Shown: positions 1 to 9,815, counted from the first letter of the stretch. The stretch: 64,000 nucleotides of DNA from Caulobacteraceae bacterium UBA3198 (GCA_002363865.1 DEWY01000013.1:322267-386266), one strand, 5' to 3'. Numbers and translations: made by a program. Notes: generated by a model not told the origin, from the letters alone.

Positions 1-1188
1 GACTTCCGGATGGGCGGCCAGGCGGCGGGCGAGCTCTGTGACGAAGATCGGGTTGCCGATTGAGCGCCCCGACAGGTTCACCGCCAGGATCAGGTCGGGG
101 CTGCGGGTCAGGTGCTCCAGGGCCTTGTCCACGACGGCGGAGTCCAGCGCGCAGACCAGGTCCATCTCCTCGGCCATGCGGATCATGGGGAAAGGGGCGC
201 CCTGGTCGCCGAAGCGGATCAGCGCCTCATAGTGGTGCAGGCTGGCAGAGCCTTTGAGGCTGACCACCGGCTGGAAGAAGAGGGCGAAGTCCCGGGCCTC
301 GACCCGTTTGCCGAGCGCGCTGACCTGGGCCATGGTCTGGGCCACCGAGCGTTCGAAGGCTTGCCCAAGATCGGCCGGGGCGGTGTTGGCGCCGCCGTCG
401 CGCAGAAATCCGTCCATGGTGTAGCGCAGGGCGCGCAGCAGGTGGTCGGGCGCCAGCTCGGCGCCGGCGCTGACCTGCTGCACCACCGGTGCGACGCCCA
501 GGGCCGGGTCCAGGTCGAGCAGGCGGGCAATCCGGTGGGAGAGTTCCTGCGGCGTCTCGCGCCCCTCGCGCAGCAGGGCGTAGCGGTCCTCCCCCAGACC
601 CGCGGCCGCGCCGCCGCCATAGGACTGCGAGCGGATGACGGCGGCCAGGCGGGCGCGCAGCTCGGCGCCTTCCGCCTCGCCCGCCTGCCGGGCGGCGGCC
701 TCGAAGCCGGGCACGTCGACCATGGCCAGTTCGATCTTCTGCCCCCGGGCGCGGGCGTGTTCCAGGATATTGACGGCGGCGGCCTCGAAGGAGGCGCGGT
801 CGTGCAGGCCGTTGGGGCCGGCGGCCCGTGTGGCGGCGGCCCGCGTCATCACGCAGGAGACCGCCCCGTCGTTCTGCGGCAGCCGGAAGGCCGAGAGGCA
901 GGCCCCGCGGTCCTCGTGGCCCGCGCTGCCCACACCCGAGAGGCGCACATTGATGGGGCCGGCTCGCATGCCTTCGCCGAGCCCCTTGAACACCATCTGC
1001 ACCAGTTCGCGGTCATCGGCGGCGATGAACTCAGACAGGTCGGCGCCCTCAAGGGCGCGATCCTTGGACCCGGCCAGGGCTTCGCCGGCGCCAAGCGCCA
1101 TGGAGATTCGCCCCTCCGCCGTGGTCTCGATCAGCAGATCGGCCGAAGCGAAGGCGAAGCCGAGCAGGGCTTTATGGGTCAGCGCCAA
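1..1188 (-). CDS. PAS / degenerate GGDEF / EAL c-di-GMP phosphodiesterase (3' end outside window)
   Basis: Probable cyclic-di-GMP phosphodiesterase or c-di-GMP-responsive regulator; 396 codons are visible and the C-terminus runs off the left edge. The first ~100 residues look PAS-like (LGFAFASADLLIETTAEGRI). A GGDEF-type domain follows whose active-site segment reads GLGEDRYALL instead of GGDEF, so it should not make c-di-GMP. An EAL domain then begins FFQPVVSLK with the catalytic motif YEALIRF and the downstream AVNLSGRSIGNP. I chose a TTG start at 1188 because AGGAGG lies 5 nt upstream; an in-frame GTG at 1224 lacks a comparable site. The protein looks soluble, with no membrane segment seen. 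The EAL assignment is firm; activity is inferred. Confidence 0.88.
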   Translation of the reverse strand, partial: MALTHKALLGFAFASADLLIETTAEGRISMALGAGEALAGSKDRALEGADLSEFIAADDRELVQMVFKGLGEGMRAGPINVRLSGVGSAGHEDRGACLSAFRLPQNDGAVSCVMTRAAATRAAGPNGLHDRASFEAAAVNILEHARARGQKIELAMVDVPGFEAAARQAGEAEGAELRARLAAVIRSQSYGGGAAAGLGEDRYALLREGRETPQELSHRIARLLDLDPALGVAPVVQQVSAGAELAPDHLLRALRYTMDGFLRDGGANTAPADLGQAFERSVAQTMAQVSALGKRVEARDFALFFQPVVSLKGSASLHHYEALIRFGDQGAPFPMIRMAEEMDLVCALDSAVVDKALEHLTRSPDLILAVNLSGRSIGNPIFVTELARRLAAHPEV

Positions 1189-1336
1189 GATAGCCTCCTG
1201 TTCGGGGCGATCCTGCAGGCTCACGCTTAATCCCACGTAACACTACCGTCAAAAACCTGCGACAAAGTGTCCGAAACGACCCGCTTCGGTAGTCTACCCA
1301 CCCGAAATGGCCCCCATTTTCGCCCTGGAGCGCCCT

Positions 1337-2440
1337 ATGTCCGTCGCCCTGATGCTCGCTGCGGCCCTGGCGGTCGCCCCTGGCTGTGATCTTGAGGCGC
1401 CGGACGGGCAGGCCGGCTGCGCCCGAGAGGCGGTGGATCAACTGCCGGTCAACGCCCTTCAGGCGGTGGGCACGCACAACTCCTACAAGCTGGCCATTCC
1501 CCCGCCTGAAATGGCGCTGTTGCGGGCCATGGCGCCAGAGCAGGCGCAAGCCCTCGACTACGCCCACGCCCCGCTGAGCGTCCAGCTCGCCGCCGGCGCA
1601 CGCCAGCTGGAGATCGACGTCCTGAACGATCCCGACCCCGGCCGCTACGCCCGGCCCCTGGGGCTGCGGATGACTCAGGGGGCGGCGGCCTATGACACCG
1701 CGCCCCTGACGGGGCCAGGCCTGAAGGTGCTGCATGTCCAGGACATCGACTATCGCAGCTCGTGCCCGCTGTTCACCGGCTGTCTGGCCGAGGTGGCGGC
1801 CTGGTCGAAGGCCAATCCCGACCACGTTCCCCTGTTGATCCTGTTGAACCTGAAGGAGGGCCAAGCCCTGCCGGCGCCGGGCGCGGTGACGCCCGCGCCC
1901 TTCGACGCCGCGGCCATGGAGACGGTGGACGCCGAGATCCGCAGCGTGTTCGCTCCTGAGGCCCTCATCACACCTGATGATGTGCAAGGCGACCATCCGA
2001 CCCTGCGGGCGGCCGCGGCCGCCGGCGCCTGGCCGAGCCTGGGCGAGGCCCGCGGCAAGGTCATGTTCGCCCTCGACGCTCCGCGCAGTCAGGTGGACCT
2101 CTATCGGGGCGCCCGTCGCTCGCTCGAGGGCCGGGTGATGTTCGTGAATATCGAGGAGACCGAGGACGCGGCGGGATACATCACCCTGAACGACCCGCAG
2201 GCGCAGGCCGAGCGCATCGCCGCCGCCGTGGCCGCCGGCCTGATCGTCCGCACCCGCGCCGACGCCGATACGATGGAGGCGCGCACGAACGACACGGCCC
2301 GCCGTGAGGCGGCCTTCGCAACCGGCGCCCACTACATCTCCACCGACTACATGACCCCTGATGTGCGGTTCAGCGGCTACCAGGTGGACCTGCCGGGCGG
2401 CGGTGCGGCGCGGCTCAATCCCCGCTGGACGAAGGACTGA
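1337..2440 (+). CDS. Secreted phosphatidylinositol-specific phospholipase C-like protein (Ca2+-dependent type)
   Basis: Probable exported phosphodiesterase of the bacterial PI-PLC-C1 type. A hydrophobic N-terminus (MSVALMLAAALAVAPG then C) gives a signal peptide, possibly a lipoprotein. The family's two catalytic histidine segments are visible as VGTHNSYK (first His) and LKVLHVQDIDY (second His), and ARQLEIDV gives a metal-ligand-like acidic site between them. The C-terminal TGAHYISTDYM matches the end of the barrel. The start at 1337 has GGAG 8 nt upstream; an ATG at 1307 would add ten residues before the signal. The gene stands alone, divergent from the EAL gene. The family is recognised from memory; the substrate is unknown. 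Confidence 0.75.
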   Translation: MSVALMLAAALAVAPGCDLEAPDGQAGCAREAVDQLPVNALQAVGTHNSYKLAIPPPEMALLRAMAPEQAQALDYAHAPLSVQLAAGARQLEIDVLNDPDPGRYARPLGLRMTQGAAAYDTAPLTGPGLKVLHVQDIDYRSSCPLFTGCLAEVAAWSKANPDHVPLLILLNLKEGQALPAPGAVTPAPFDAAAMETVDAEIRSVFAPEALITPDDVQGDHPTLRAAAAAGAWPSLGEARGKVMFALDAPRSQVDLYRGARRSLEGRVMFVNIEETEDAAGYITLNDPQAQAERIAAAVAAGLIVRTRADADTMEARTNDTARREAAFATGAHYISTDYMTPDVRFSGYQVDLPGGGAARLNPRWTKD

Positions 2441-2452
2441 GGCCGCTCAGCC

Positions 2453-2878
2453 TCACGCGTTCGGGGCCCGCTCGGCATAGCGGGGCAGGTCATCGTCGAT
2501 CTCCCACCAGTCGGCGTGGGAGTCGGCGAAGATGTGGAAGCCCAGGCGCGCGCCGCTGGGATCATCCAGGGTCCCGGCCCGCAGGCGGACGACGCCGGGC
2601 CTGGCGGTGGTCTGGCTAAACAATGGCGACCCACACCGCCCGCAGAAGGCGCGGGTCTTTCCCGGGGAGGACTCAAACCGGACCAGGACCTCTTCGCCGG
2701 AGAGGAAGCTCAGGCGATCCTCGTCGGTGGGAACATTGGCGGCGAAGGCCGAACCCTGAGCCTTGCGGCACTGGCTGCAATGGCAGAGCTGGATGTCGGC
2801 GAGGGGACCGGTCACCCGGTAACGGACAGAGCCGCAGAGGCAGCCACCCATATGGGCGACATCCGAAGAGTCCGTCAT
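2453..2878 (-). CDS. GFA-family (CENP-V/glutathione-dependent formaldehyde-activating-like) zinc protein
   Basis: Small zinc-binding protein of the GFA fold, 141 aa, the usual length. The metal-site cysteines are all visible: GGCLCGSVRY near the N-terminus, CHCSQCRKAQGS around residue 33-45, and AFCGRCGSPLF around residue 78-88. Many members are annotated as glutathione-dependent formaldehyde-activating enzymes, but few have demonstrated activity, so no substrate is proposed. The 3' end is 12 nt from the convergent phospholipase gene stop. The start ATG follows a run of histidine/methionine codons without a strong ribosome-binding site. Confidence 0.88.
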   Translation of the reverse strand: MTDSSDVAHMGGCLCGSVRYRVTGPLADIQLCHCSQCRKAQGSAFAANVPTDEDRLSFLSGEEVLVRFESSPGKTRAFCGRCGSPLFSQTTARPGVVRLRAGTLDDPSGARLGFHIFADSHADWWEIDDDLPRYAERAPNA

Positions 2879-2893
2879 GGGTAATGCGTGCGC

Positions 2894-3091
2894 CTAGAGG
2901 GGGCCGCCGAAATTGAAGGCCTCGCCCAGTCTGCCCACCAGGCGATCGCCGGTCCAGACTTCCACAGCGTGTTCAGCTTCGCTCAGCCGTTGGGCTTCGG
3001 CCAAGGCGTGGCGGTCGTCTCGGTAATCGACCTCGACCGCCTCGGAAATCTGCTCTTGCGGCGTGACGACGTAAACTCGGTAATGCTGCAT
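2894..3091 (-). CDS. Small protein of unknown function (65 aa)
   Basis: Unrecognised 65-residue protein (MQHYRVYVVTPQEQISEAVEV...). It is charged, with no signal or membrane segment, and ends FNFGGPL. The pattern of a short beta-strand start (YRVYVV), acidic middle and a helix rich in Ala/Glu suggests a small alpha/beta domain. The ATG at 3091 has GGTGG upstream; an in-frame ATG at 3127 would add twelve residues. It lies 15 nt upstream of the GFA gene on the same strand, so the two may be cotranscribed. Its regular third-position GC and ribosome-binding site support it as real. Confidence 0.6.
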   Translation of the reverse strand: MQHYRVYVVTPQEQISEAVEVDYRDDRHALAEAQRLSEAEHAVEVWTGDRLVGRLGEAFNFGGPL

Positions 3092-3300
3092 TGTGACCAC
3101 CTTCGCCAAAACGGGGCGGGAGCTCACAGGGGCTCTCGGTCACCGGCGCCCGGTCGGATACTCACCGGTGATGGAGTCAACCTAGACCAGAGACTTCACC
3201 TTAACCAATCAACTCCACGGTGAAGTGTGTCGGACACCAGACAGATCTGTCGCAGCGGCTGTGGCTCGCAATGGGCCCGCGCAGTCGCTAAATAGCGCCC

Positions 3301-4506
3301 ATGGACGCCGCCTCCCTGGATTCACAGCTTTCGGACCCCTCGACCCGCACGGCGGCCGACGCCGCGGTCGACGCCGTGCGCGTCGCCGTCGGCTTGCCGG
3401 CGGGAACGAGGGTTGTGGCGGCCATGTCGGGAGGCGTGGACTCCACCGTCACCGCCGCCCTGCTGGCCAAGGCCGGCTATGACGTGGTCGGCGTGACCCT
3501 GCAGCTCTATGACCATGGACAGGCCCTGGCCAAGAAGGGCGCCTGCTGCGCCGGCCAGGACATCCATGACGCCCGCACCGCGGCCGAGGCCATCGGTATT
3601 CCTCATTATGTCCTCGATTACGAGAGCCGCTTCCGCGAGGAGGTGATGGAGGAGTTCGCCGACGCCTATCTGCGCGGTGAGACGCCGATCCCCTGCGTGC
3701 GCTGCAATCAGACGGTGAAGTTCCGCGACCTGCTGGACGTGGCCCGCGACCTGGGCGCCGAGGCCCTGGCCACCGGCCACTATGTGCGCCGGGCGGCTGG
3801 CGGCAATCGTCCGCACCTGCAGCGGGCCATGGATGCGACCCGGGACCAGAGCTATTTCCTGTTCGCCACCACGGCCGAGCAGCTGGACTTCCTGCGCTTT
3901 CCCCTGGGCGGCCTGCCCAAGACCGAGGTGCGGCGGGTGGCGGCCGAGCTTGGCCTGGCCATCGCCGACAAGCCCGACAGCCAGGACATCTGCTTCGTGC
4001 CGGAAGGCCGCTACACCACCGTCATCGACCGCCTGCGCCCGCACGGGGCCGAGCCCGGCGACATTGTCCACATGGACGGCCGGGTGCTCGGCCGGCACGA
4101 GGGCGTGACACGCTACACCATCGGCCAGCGCCGGGGCCTGAACGTCGCCGTGGGCGATCCCCTGTTCGTGGTCCGCATCGACGCCGACAGCCGCCAGGTC
4201 ATCGTCGGCCCCCGGGAGGCCCTGCTCACCGGGGCCCTGCGGCTGAAGGAAACCAACTGGCTAGGCGAGTCGGCCAGCTTCGCCGCGGCCTGCGACGAGG
4301 GCCGTCCGGTCCTGGCGCGGGTGCGCTCCACCCGTGAACCGGTCCCCGGCCGGCTGGGCTGGGTGGGCGATGAGGTGGGCGTGGTGTTCGACGGCGCCGA
4401 GGAGGGCGTGGCGCCCGGCCAGGCCTGCGTGCTGTATGCGCCGGAAGATCCCGACCGCGTCCTGGGCGGCGGCTTCATCGCCGCCACCGTGCCCGTCCAG
4501 GACTGA
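3301..4506 (+). CDS. mnmA: tRNA-specific 2-thiouridylase MnmA
   Basis: Thiolates uridine 34 of tRNA-Lys, -Glu and -Gln using ATP and a sulfur relay. The N-terminal PP-loop is at residues 43-48 (SGGVDS). The two redox/catalytic cysteines are in PCVRCNQTVKF and SQDICFVPEG, and the family segments GHYVRR and IGQRRGL are present. The 401-aa length is slightly above the usual ~360-400 because of a ~30-residue N-terminal extension before GTRVVAAMSGGVDS. It is a single gene transcribed with no close partner; the desaturase start is 139 nt downstream. Confidence 0.97.
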   Translation: MDAASLDSQLSDPSTRTAADAAVDAVRVAVGLPAGTRVVAAMSGGVDSTVTAALLAKAGYDVVGVTLQLYDHGQALAKKGACCAGQDIHDARTAAEAIGIPHYVLDYESRFREEVMEEFADAYLRGETPIPCVRCNQTVKFRDLLDVARDLGAEALATGHYVRRAAGGNRPHLQRAMDATRDQSYFLFATTAEQLDFLRFPLGGLPKTEVRRVAAELGLAIADKPDSQDICFVPEGRYTTVIDRLRPHGAEPGDIVHMDGRVLGRHEGVTRYTIGQRRGLNVAVGDPLFVVRIDADSRQVIVGPREALLTGALRLKETNWLGESASFAAACDEGRPVLARVRSTREPVPGRLGWVGDEVGVVFDGAEEGVAPGQACVLYAPEDPDRVLGGGFIAATVPVQD

Positions 4507-4645
4507 GGGGAAGCCTGTTTTTTACCCAGAACCCCTGGTCAGGCGCGTTGTGGTCTGGCAGGCCACATTGCTGTCGAAACCACAGGGCAAGGATCCTGTC
4601 GTAACCTCCCGCGTCCTTCCCGACCCTTTCGGAACCCCCCTGTTC

Positions 4646-5668
4646 ATGGCTTTTGATTCCTCGGCCGACGCCGGCCGCCTCAGCGCCGCGCACTGGCGCA
4701 AGACGCTGGCGGCCTATCGCAGTCCCCAGCTTTCCCGCAGCCTGGCGGAGATCGCCTGGACGGTTCTTCCCCTGGCCGGCTTCGCCCTGGCGGCCACCCT
4801 GCTGGCAGCCAACGGGATTTGGCTCGGTCTGCTGCTCTGCGTGCCGGCGGCGGCTTTCCTGGTGCGGATGTTCATGCTGCAGCACGACTGCGGTCACGGC
4901 TCGCTGTTCGCCAGCCGGGAGGTCAATGACGCCGTCGGACGGGTGCTGGGGGTTCTGACGCTCACCCCTTACGGCTACTGGCAGGCCTCGCACGCCAATC
5001 ACCATGGGACGTCGGGCAATCTCGACCGCCGGGAGTTGGGCGCCATCGAGCTGATGACCGTGGAAGAGTACCAGGGCCGCACAGCCCTGGGCCGGTTCCT
5101 CTATCGGTTTTACCGTCATCCGGTGGTCCTGTTCGCCATCGGGCCGGCCTACATGTTCTTCCTGCAGCATCGGCTGCCCATTGGCATGATGGGCGATCGC
5201 AAGGCCTGGATCAGCGTCATGGGCGCCAATCTCGGCATCGCCGCGGTGATCGCGGCGGGCGTGGCGGTCTTCGGGGCCGTCCCGTTCCTGGCGGTCTATG
5301 GGATCACGGTCTTCCTGGCCGCCGCCGCCGGGGTATGGCTGTTCTACGTCCAGCATCAGTTCGAACAGACCACCTGGGCCCGGGCGGGCGCCTGGAACCT
5401 GCATGACGCCGCCCTGCATGGCAGCTCCTTTTACGACCTGCCGCGGCCGCTGGCCTGGCTGACGGCCAATATCGGCGTGCATCACGTGCACCATCTGCAC
5501 AGCCGCATTCCCTTCTACCGCCTGGGCGACGCGCTGAAGGACTATCCGGAGCTGCGCGGCTACAGCCGGCTCGGAGTCCGTGAGAGCCTCGGCTGCGCGC
5601 GGCTGGCCCTGTGGGACGAGGCGGCCGGCCGCATGATCGGCTTCAAGGACCTGCGCCAGCCGGCCTGA
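4646..5668 (+). CDS. Membrane fatty acid desaturase
   Basis: Integral-membrane di-iron acyl desaturase of about 340 aa. All three histidine boxes are present: HDCGH at about 80-84, HANHH at about 116-120, and HHVHH at about 278-282. Hydrophobic pairs flank them (LPLAGFALAATLLAANGIW and others). The box spacing fits acyl-lipid delta-12/omega-type desaturases, but regiospecificity cannot be read from sequence. The open frame extends upstream into mnmA, but ATG 4646 (MAFDSSADAG) is the first start giving a sensible N-terminus. It probably introduces double bonds into membrane lipids. Confidence 0.9.
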   Translation: MAFDSSADAGRLSAAHWRKTLAAYRSPQLSRSLAEIAWTVLPLAGFALAATLLAANGIWLGLLLCVPAAAFLVRMFMLQHDCGHGSLFASREVNDAVGRVLGVLTLTPYGYWQASHANHHGTSGNLDRRELGAIELMTVEEYQGRTALGRFLYRFYRHPVVLFAIGPAYMFFLQHRLPIGMMGDRKAWISVMGANLGIAAVIAAGVAVFGAVPFLAVYGITVFLAAAAGVWLFYVQHQFEQTTWARAGAWNLHDAALHGSSFYDLPRPLAWLTANIGVHHVHHLHSRIPFYRLGDALKDYPELRGYSRLGVRESLGCARLALWDEAAGRMIGFKDLRQPA

Positions 5669-5721
5669 GGCCGCCGACAGCCGGACTGGAGGGGCCGGCT
5701 CGGGCGGAGTATCTTCCGGCC

Positions 5722-6909
5722 ATGAGCCAGACCGATCCCGTTGTCATCGCCGCCTTCGCCCGCACGCCCATGGGCGGCTTCCAGGGCGCCCTGTCGCCCC
5801 TGAAGGCCACCGAACTGGGCGCCGCGGCGGTCCGCGCCGCCGTCGCCCGCGCGGGCGTGGACCCCGACCTGGTCGAGCAGATCTTCATGGGCTGCGTCCT
5901 GCCGGCCGGGCTCGGCCAGGCGCCGGCCCGTCAGGCGGCGCTCGGCGCTGGCCTGCCGAGGTCGGTGCAGGCGACCACCGTCAACAAGATGTGCGGGTCG
6001 GGCATGCAGGCGGCCATCATGGCCCACGACGCCCTGGCCGCCGGTTCGGCCGAGATCATCATCGCCGGCGGCATGGAGAGCATGTCGAACGCCCCCTATC
6101 TGCTGGCCAAGCACCGGTCGGGGGCGCGGATCGGCCACGACACCGCCTTTGACCACATGTATCTCGACGGTCTGGAGGACGCCTATGAGCCGGGCAGGCT
6201 TATGGGATCCTTCGCCGAGGAGAGGGCGCGGGCCTATCAGTTCACCCGCGAGGCCATGGATGCGTTTGCGATTCTGAGCCTGTCGCGAGCGCGGACGGCC
6301 ACGGAGACCGGCGCCTTTGAAGGCGAGATCGTTCCGGTGGAGGTGACCACCCGCAAGGGCGCCGAAACCGTCGCCACCGACGAGCAGCCGCTGAAGGCCG
6401 ACCCGGCCAAGATCCCCAACCTCAAGCCCGCCTTCGCCAAGGACGGGACGATCACCGCGGCCAACGCCAGCTCGATCAGCGACGGGGCCGCGGCCCTGGT
6501 CCTGACCCGAGCCTCGGTGGCGGAGAAGCTTGGCCTGCCGGTGGTCGCGCGGATCGCATCTCACGCCGCCCACGCCCATGAGCCAGGCCAGTTCACCACC
6601 GCCCCGGTCCCGGCCATGCGCAAGGCCCTGGCCAGGGCCGGCTGGACCGTGGATGAGGTCGATCTGTTCGAGGTGAATGAAGCCTTCGCCGTGGTGGCGA
6701 TGATTGCCGAGCGCGAACTGGCCATTCCCCGGGAGAAGCTGAACGTCAATGGCGGCGCCTGCGCGCTTGGCCATCCCATCGGGGCGTCTGGCGCGCGGAT
6801 CCTGGCCACCCTGATCGCGGCGCTGCAGGCCCGCGGCGGTCGTCGCGGCCTCGCCAGCCTGTGCATCGGCGGCGGCGAGGCCACGGCGGTGGCGGTGGAA
6901 CTGGTCTGA
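5722..6909 (+). CDS. Acetyl-CoA C-acetyltransferase (thiolase)
   Basis: Thiolase-fold enzyme of 395 aa, probably catalysing acetoacetyl-CoA formation or cleavage. The nucleophile cysteine is C91 in NKMCGSGMQ; the C-terminal catalytic His is in GHPIGASGARI and the second Cys in LCIGGGEA. The GGMESMSNAPYLL segment is typical of biosynthetic-type thiolases. The start MSQTDPVVIAAFARTP at 5722 fits the family; the frame is open further upstream into the end of the desaturase gene. No phaB or other polyhydroxybutyrate gene lies beside it, so the pathway (PHB, ketogenesis or beta-oxidation) is undecided. Confidence 0.93.
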   Translation: MSQTDPVVIAAFARTPMGGFQGALSPLKATELGAAAVRAAVARAGVDPDLVEQIFMGCVLPAGLGQAPARQAALGAGLPRSVQATTVNKMCGSGMQAAIMAHDALAAGSAEIIIAGGMESMSNAPYLLAKHRSGARIGHDTAFDHMYLDGLEDAYEPGRLMGSFAEERARAYQFTREAMDAFAILSLSRARTATETGAFEGEIVPVEVTTRKGAETVATDEQPLKADPAKIPNLKPAFAKDGTITAANASSISDGAAALVLTRASVAEKLGLPVVARIASHAAHAHEPGQFTTAPVPAMRKALARAGWTVDEVDLFEVNEAFAVVAMIAERELAIPREKLNVNGGACALGHPIGASGARILATLIAALQARGGRRGLASLCIGGGEATAVAVELV

Positions 6910-6910
6910 A

Positions 6911-6954
6911 GCGCGTTCCGATAAGTGGGAACCGGTTACCGGATCAAAACGCGC
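6911..6954 (+). repeat. Palindromic intergenic repeat, copy A
   Basis: 44-nt element starting GCGCGTTCCGATAAG and ending CAAAACGCGC, with nested palindromes: outer GCGCGTT/AACGCGC and inner CCGATAA-like/TTACCGG around a central ACCGG. The same element occurs at 37541-37584 (opposite orientation, few mismatches) and 56840-56884. It sits in the convergent gap between the thiolase and fumC stops. Confidence 0.9.
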
Positions 6955-6975
6955 GCCATCTAGTGGCTCTCAAGC

Positions 6976-8367
<1,392 letters not shown>

Positions 8368-8451
8368 CGCAGGGATCTCCAGCCTGAAATTGTCGGGCCG
8401 GTTTAGCGAGGCCGGGCGAGACTGCAAAGCGTCTGCGGGCTAGAGAGAGCC

Positions 8452-8862
8452 ATGAACGATGGCTGGACCCACCACGGCAAGGTGCGCGCCCGGGAGGGCG
8501 AAGGCGATCTGGAGGTCGTGGTCGACGGCCTGACGACCCAGGCCAAGTACTATAAGCCGCTGATCTATGAGTTCTTCCGGAAGGCCTGGCGCGGCGCCCG
8601 GCCGGCCTGGGGCGACTATGCCGTGGAGATCGCCATGGAATATGTCGGCGATCCGCCGTGGCTGGATCTCGACAACCTGGCCAAGGCGATCCTCGACGCC
8701 ATCAAGGGCTACGCCTTCCACGACGACGCCCAGGTGGCCCGCCTGCTGGTGGAGCGGCGGGCTGGCGAGCGCGAGCGGATCATCGTGCGCGTACGCCGCC
8801 TGGCCGATGGCGGCGTCCAACCTGGACTGGGCGTCTCAGGCGGTCCGGGCCGGCCGTTCTAG
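8452..8862 (+). CDS. RusA-like Holliday junction resolvase family protein
   Basis: 136-aa protein resembling RusA endodeoxyribonucleases. The core DLDNLAKAILDAIKGYAFHDD with QVARLL after it matches the RusA acidic active-site signature (D-x-DNL-K-x-x-x-D-x-x...DD-x-Q-V). RusA genes are mostly known from prophages; none of the flanking genes is phage-like, so this is a domesticated or stray copy. The gene starts 84 nt from the fumC start (divergent), and its 3' end overlaps the convergent membrane-protein gene by 27 nt. Resolvase activity is inferred from the motif only. Confidence 0.75.
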   Translation: MNDGWTHHGKVRAREGEGDLEVVVDGLTTQAKYYKPLIYEFFRKAWRGARPAWGDYAVEIAMEYVGDPPWLDLDNLAKAILDAIKGYAFHDDAQVARLLVERRAGERERIIVRVRRLADGGVQPGLGVSGGPGRPF

Positions 8863-9222
8863 GGCCAGCACAGCCAGGGCTCCATAGGCCACGACCACCA
8901 GGGCGCCATAGCGGCCCAGGCTCTCTGGGGGCAGGTCGGGCATCAAAGCGTCGAACAGCGCCATGACCAGGATCGAGCCCAACAAGCCGGGCGCGCTGAA
9001 GGCGAGCGCCGCGGGCGTCCGTCTGCGTTGTGGCAGCCGGCGCAGTCGGGCGGTGAGATGGAAGAAGAAGGCGATGGCGATCGCCACAAGGGCGGCGTTC
9101 AAGGCGTAGAACCAGAAGGCCTGCTCGATCAGTCCGCCCGCGAAGGCGGCATAGAACAGGGTGGCGGCCAACCACACCACGGTCCCGGCGACGGCGAACC
9201 AGAAACTGTCTTCTTTCGACAC
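8836..9222 (-). CDS. Small four-helix membrane protein, unknown function
   Basis: Predicted inner-membrane protein of about 128 aa with four hydrophobic stretches: WFAVAGTVVWLAATLFYAAF, FWFYALNAALVAIAIAFFFH, LGSILVMALFDAL and ALVVVAYGALAVLAL. The loop between helices 2 and 3 is basic (RLRRLPQRRR), placing it in the cytoplasm. It resembles small DUF5367-type proteins in size and layout, but that is a guess. GTG 9222 is chosen because GGGAGGT precedes it closely; an ATG at 9252 would add ten uncharacteristic residues. It overlaps the convergent RusA-like gene at its 3' end. Confidence 0.7.
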   Translation of the reverse strand: MSKEDSFWFAVAGTVVWLAATLFYAAFAGGLIEQAFWFYALNAALVAIAIAFFFHLTARLRRLPQRRRTPAALAFSAPGLLGSILVMALFDALMPDLPPESLGRYGALVVVAYGALAVLALERPARTA

Positions 9223-9299
9223 GACACACCTCCCATGACCCATTTTAGGCATAGGGCTGCGACAGTCGTGCCAAGGCCAAGGTTCGCGCGCGGCGCGTG

Positions 9300-9330
9300 A
9301 AAAAGCGGCCGCGCCTTACAGCGCGGCCGC
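9300..9330 (-). terminator. Rho-independent terminator after sciP
   Basis: Perfect 10-bp inverted repeat (9305-9314 and 9321-9330, arms GCGGCCGCGC) with a 6-nt loop, followed on the minus strand by five T residues (9304-9300). It lies 35 nt past the sciP stop. Confidence 0.9.
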
Positions 9331-9364
9331 CATTCTCGCGAACCGATCCTGGGGGAGAAGAGGT

Positions 9365-9655
9365 TCAGCGATACTGTTGCAGTCGGGTGGTGCGCAGGCC
9401 GGCGAGCCCATGACGCTCAATGGACTTCTGCCAGGCGAGGAACTCCTCGGAGGTCAGGCCATAGCGCGTCAGGGCGTCTTCCAGGCTCAGCAGCCCGCCG
9501 CGGACGGCGGCCACCACCTCGGCCTTGCGACGGATCACCCAGCGCCCGGTGTCGGCCGGCGGCAGATCGGCGAGCGTCAGGGGCGCGCCGGTCGGGCCGA
9601 TCACATAGGGCTCGCCGCGGCTGTTGGTTCGGGTCTGTTGTTGTTGTTGCAACAT
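9365..9655 (-). CDS. sciP: SciP, CtrA-inhibiting cell-cycle regulator (DUF1153 family)
   Basis: Small helix-turn-helix protein that in Caulobacter binds the CtrA response regulator and DNA and blocks CtrA-dependent transcription in early cell-cycle stages. The highly conserved core is visible: EPYVIGPTGAPLTLADLPP, RWVIRRKAEVVAAVRGGLLS and GLTSEEFLAWQKSIERHGL. The length (96 aa) includes a short Gln-rich N-terminus (MLQQQQQTRTNSRG). It lies downstream of flgE on the same strand, 178 nt away, and has its own strong terminator. That places it in the hook-gene neighbourhood as I recall for C. crescentus. Identification is by conserved sequence and context. Confidence 0.93.
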   Translation of the reverse strand: MLQQQQQTRTNSRGEPYVIGPTGAPLTLADLPPADTGRWVIRRKAEVVAAVRGGLLSLEDALTRYGLTSEEFLAWQKSIERHGLAGLRTTRLQQYR

Positions 9656-9800
9656 GGCTTTACGCCCTTCACACCATCATCGTTGAGCCAGACCATAGCC
9701 GGCCTGCCATAACAGCTCGTGAATCCCGATAGTGAAAAAGTTAGTAACCATTTGATCCCCCCGTGTACTGAAATGATACAGTCAGAGATTTCAGAAGGGA

Positions 9801-9815
9801 TTAACCTTCACTAAA
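9801..9815 (-). promoter_or_regulatory. Candidate CtrA-binding site upstream of sciP
   Basis: On the minus strand it reads TTTA-N7-TTAA, one mismatch from the CtrA consensus TTAA-N7-TTAA. It lies about 150 nt before the sciP start and just past the flgE stop. sciP is known to be CtrA-activated in Caulobacter, so the site is plausible, but one degenerate match is weak evidence. Confidence 0.4.

Noticed and set aside
112..1230. 372-codon open frame on the plus strand
   Set aside because: Antisense to the EAL protein, which has recognisable catalytic motifs.
3195..3224. TTCACC...GGTGAA inverted repeat before mnmA
   Set aside because: Only six-base arms 18 nt apart and no further symmetry; insufficient for an operator call.
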